In this document: in pieces, positions 22,519-23,861 of the stretch | How positions within the stretch are numbered: position 1 is the stretch's first letter | Layout of the letters: every line of letters starts with the position of its first letter | Assembly (NCBI GenBank): GCA_964472945.1 | Contig: CAYYNM010000022.1 | Span: forward strand, 1-23,861 | Source: QPIN01 sp964472945 | GTDB taxonomy: Bacteria; Pseudomonadota; Gammaproteobacteria; Methylococcales; Methylomonadaceae | Direction of reading: 5' to 3' | Length of the DNA: 23,861 nt | Notes under the pieces: generated by a model | What the model was told of the DNA's origin: nothing | Database searches by the model: none | Seen by the model: only the letters and a program-made list of their open reading frames with translations | Translations under genes and position numbers: made by a program

Positions 22519-22883
22519 CTTTATTGTTCCTGAAGCGTCATTAGGGGCAGAAAATAACGAGGTTAGGGTTTGTATTATATAAGGGAAAGCCACGAACTTC
22601 ACTCTTATCTTTTATGTCAACAAGGATCTGCTCCTCTTTGGTATTAACAAAGGTGGACACCGTTTTTATCGTTGCTTTATCAAACGACAGAAACAAGGCG
22701 AGTAAGGGGGCAGAGCCATTTAACCCCATCTTTAGAGCCGTTGGGAGCAGGCTCGATTGATTATTTCTTCTTGTTTTTATAATTGACATAAACCTACTAT
22801 ACCAATAACAAGTCCATACACGCTTAGTAACACTCCAAAGCTCCAACACATTTGCAACTAAAGAGGTCAGTCTCGACTGAAAT
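22519..22883. other. 365-bp gap without a confident gene between the Rpn genes
   Basis: The only long minus-strand frame here (22541-22894, 117 codons) does not resemble a family I know and runs into the next Rpn gene, so it is not called. A short inverted repeat, GAGCC (22735-22739) and GGCTC (22750-22754), and a nearby GGGG/CCCC pair (22707-22726) could form weak hairpins. The stretch may be a decayed mobile-element remnant, but nothing seen proves this. Confidence 0.5.
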
Positions 22884-23831
22884 TCAGCATTCATCTTTTT
22901 TTTCCAAAATCAATTCAACTTCTGTTTTATCCAGTCCTGTCATTTTTACAATATTTTCAACCAGCATATTTTGATTGGCTAAATTCAGTGCTATTTGCCT
23001 TGCGGTCTCAAGCTGACCTTCAAGTCTCCCTTCAAGTCTCCCTTCAAGTCTCCCTTCAACCTTACCTTCTTCCTTGCCTTTTTCTTTACCTTCGGCATAA
23101 CCATCTACAAAGGTAGATTGAAACATGCTGGCCTGATAATGCAAATCATCTTGATAGTGTTCGTAGGCTTTTTGCTCTTCTTCTGGTAACTTCATGATAC
23201 TGAGCTTTTCTTGTGCTTCTTTTAACCCTTTCGCCGTGAAACTATCTTTAATTTCTTCATTTTTTAAAAAATAAATCCATTCATCTAGGGTATCTTTTGC
23301 TATATCATTAAATCGATTAATTTTAATCAGGTAGTATTCCGGGTAAAGTGACTCTATACTTTTCTGTTTAAACAGTTGTTTTTGCTTTTCACTCAGTCCT
23401 AGTCGGTCATGCTGATGTAGACCGATAAAACTGGTTGTTCCTTTGTAGATGTAGTCTGTTCCTTCGCCTAAATCAAAATACATTATATTAACAGAGATAA
23501 CCTTTGTAATTTCCGCATAAGGGCTCCCCTCTTCCATGTATTCTAAGGCTGTTTTTGAGACACCATAAAATATGCGTTGCAAATAGTCATATTCTCTATC
23601 ATATTGTATTTCTATGATGATTATTTCATTCTGGCTATTACGCACCTTTAAATCAACACGGTTGAATTTATCTCGATATTGTTCTTTGTTTCCTTCACTT
23701 TCTAGCACGTCTAGAATAGTGATATTTTCTTTTAGCAGTTCACTCAAGAACCCCTCTAGGATCCCAAAATTAGCTTTGCTTCTTAACAGTCTCTTTATTG
23801 CCCAGTCAAATGTTATTAGTTTTCTTTTCAT
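22884..23831 (-). CDS. Rpn-family PD-(D/E)XK nuclease / putative transposase (first copy)
   Basis: A 315-residue protein starting MKRKLITFDWAIKRLLRSKA, the opening of a large Rpn/PDDEXK 'putative transposase' subgroup. The core NRVDLKVRNSQNEIIIIEIQ supplies the Asp and Glu-x-Gln nuclease residues, followed by YDREYDYLQRIFYGVSKTAL. A DEWIYFLKNEEI segment precedes the basic/acidic tetrapeptide tail (EGRL repeated, residues about 258-280) and a C-terminal helical domain with MTGLDKTEVELIL. It belongs to a different subgroup from the 21652-22518 protein, so the pair is not a recent duplication. The start is an ATG with only a weak Shine-Dalgarno. Its role is inferred only from family: DNA cleavage and recombination promotion. 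Confidence 0.87.
   Translation of the reverse strand: MKRKLITFDWAIKRLLRSKANFGILEGFLSELLKENITILDVLESEGNKEQYRDKFNRVDLKVRNSQNEIIIIEIQYDREYDYLQRIFYGVSKTALEYMEEGSPYAEITKVISVNIMYFDLGEGTDYIYKGTTSFIGLHQHDRLGLSEKQKQLFKQKSIESLYPEYYLIKINRFNDIAKDTLDEWIYFLKNEEIKDSFTAKGLKEAQEKLSIMKLPEEEQKAYEHYQDDLHYQASMFQSTFVDGYAEGKEKGKEEGKVEGRLEGRLEGRLEGQLETARQIALNLANQNMLVENIVKMTGLDKTEVELILEKKDEC
23019..23054. repeat. Perfect 12-bp coding tandem repeat in the first Rpn gene
   Basis: Three exact copies of TTCAAGTCTCCC at 23019-23030, 23031-23042 and 23043-23054, with half a copy after, encode Glu-Gly-Arg-Leu repeats. Because the unit is a multiple of three, copy-number slippage would lengthen or shorten the tail without breaking the frame. 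Confidence 0.85.
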
Positions 23832-23861
23832 CTTATTCTACTCTACGTCTTTAATTAGTTG

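Noticed and set aside
22541..22894. 117-codon minus-strand ORF between the two Rpn genes
   Set aside because: No recognisable family, biased composition, no ribosome binding site, and it runs over the 3' end of the upstream Rpn gene. Treated as an open frame in a non-coding gap.
23838..23861. Possible C-terminus of another gene at the right edge (minus-strand frame ending in TAG at 23838)
   Set aside because: Only seven sense codons are visible, too few to support a gene call.

Overview
The window is almost wholly a surface-polysaccharide (O-antigen, Wzx/Wzy-type) gene cluster. Every convincing gene lies on the minus strand, so transcription runs from about 23.8 kb down to position 137. The DNA is AT-rich, and the gene families (FnlA/Qnl/WbuB, Rfb/Ddh, Yer, Gmd/Fcl) point to a gammaproteobacterium. 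The species cannot be named from the sequence. No tRNA, rRNA or CRISPR array was seen.

Layout in transcription order. (1) 23831-21652: two Rpn/PD-(D/E)XK 'putative transposase' nuclease genes separated by 365 bp without a confident gene. They look like the mobile, unstable edge of the locus. (2) 21493-19301: gmd and fcl, making GDP-L-fucose, with a REP-like palindrome between them. (3) 19268-12958: a tight CDP-sugar operon of rfbF, rfbG, a small antitoxin-like gene, a MazF/PemK-RfbH fusion, yerE-like and yerF-like. It should make CDP-4-keto-3,6-dideoxyglucose and then a two-carbon-branched yersiniose-type sugar. (4) 12949-5592: wzx flippase, FkbM-type methyltransferase, a truncated GT2, a GT10 fucosyltransferase-like enzyme, a full GT2, wzy polymerase and a GT4. 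(5) 5567-1316: fnlA, qnlB and qnlA (UDP-L-QuiNAc pathway), then wbuB. (6) 1319-137: a 38-codon remnant of a sugar SDR gene containing a G9 tract, then an intact WbpV/WbjF-type SDR. The left edge carries a small tandem repeat and half of the REP-like sequence.

Together the genes predict an O-unit built from three kinds of nucleotide sugar: GDP-L-Fuc, a CDP-linked branched 3,6-dideoxyhexose, and UDP-L-QuiNAc. A lipid-linked 6-deoxy-HexNAc may serve as first sugar, because WbpV/WbjF reductases usually sit beside a WbpL initiating transferase, which would lie beyond the left edge.

The most unusual object is the single uninterrupted ORF at 15577-17184. It joins a complete-looking MazF/PemK endoribonuclease domain (catalytic Arg and Thr positions kept) in frame to a complete RfbH, the PMP/[2Fe-2S] 3-dehydrase. 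Its putative antitoxin is encoded immediately upstream and overlaps both neighbours. A toxin-antitoxin module appears to have entered a dideoxysugar operon and fused to a biosynthetic enzyme. The fusion and its overlaps are read directly from the sequence; its purpose is inference.
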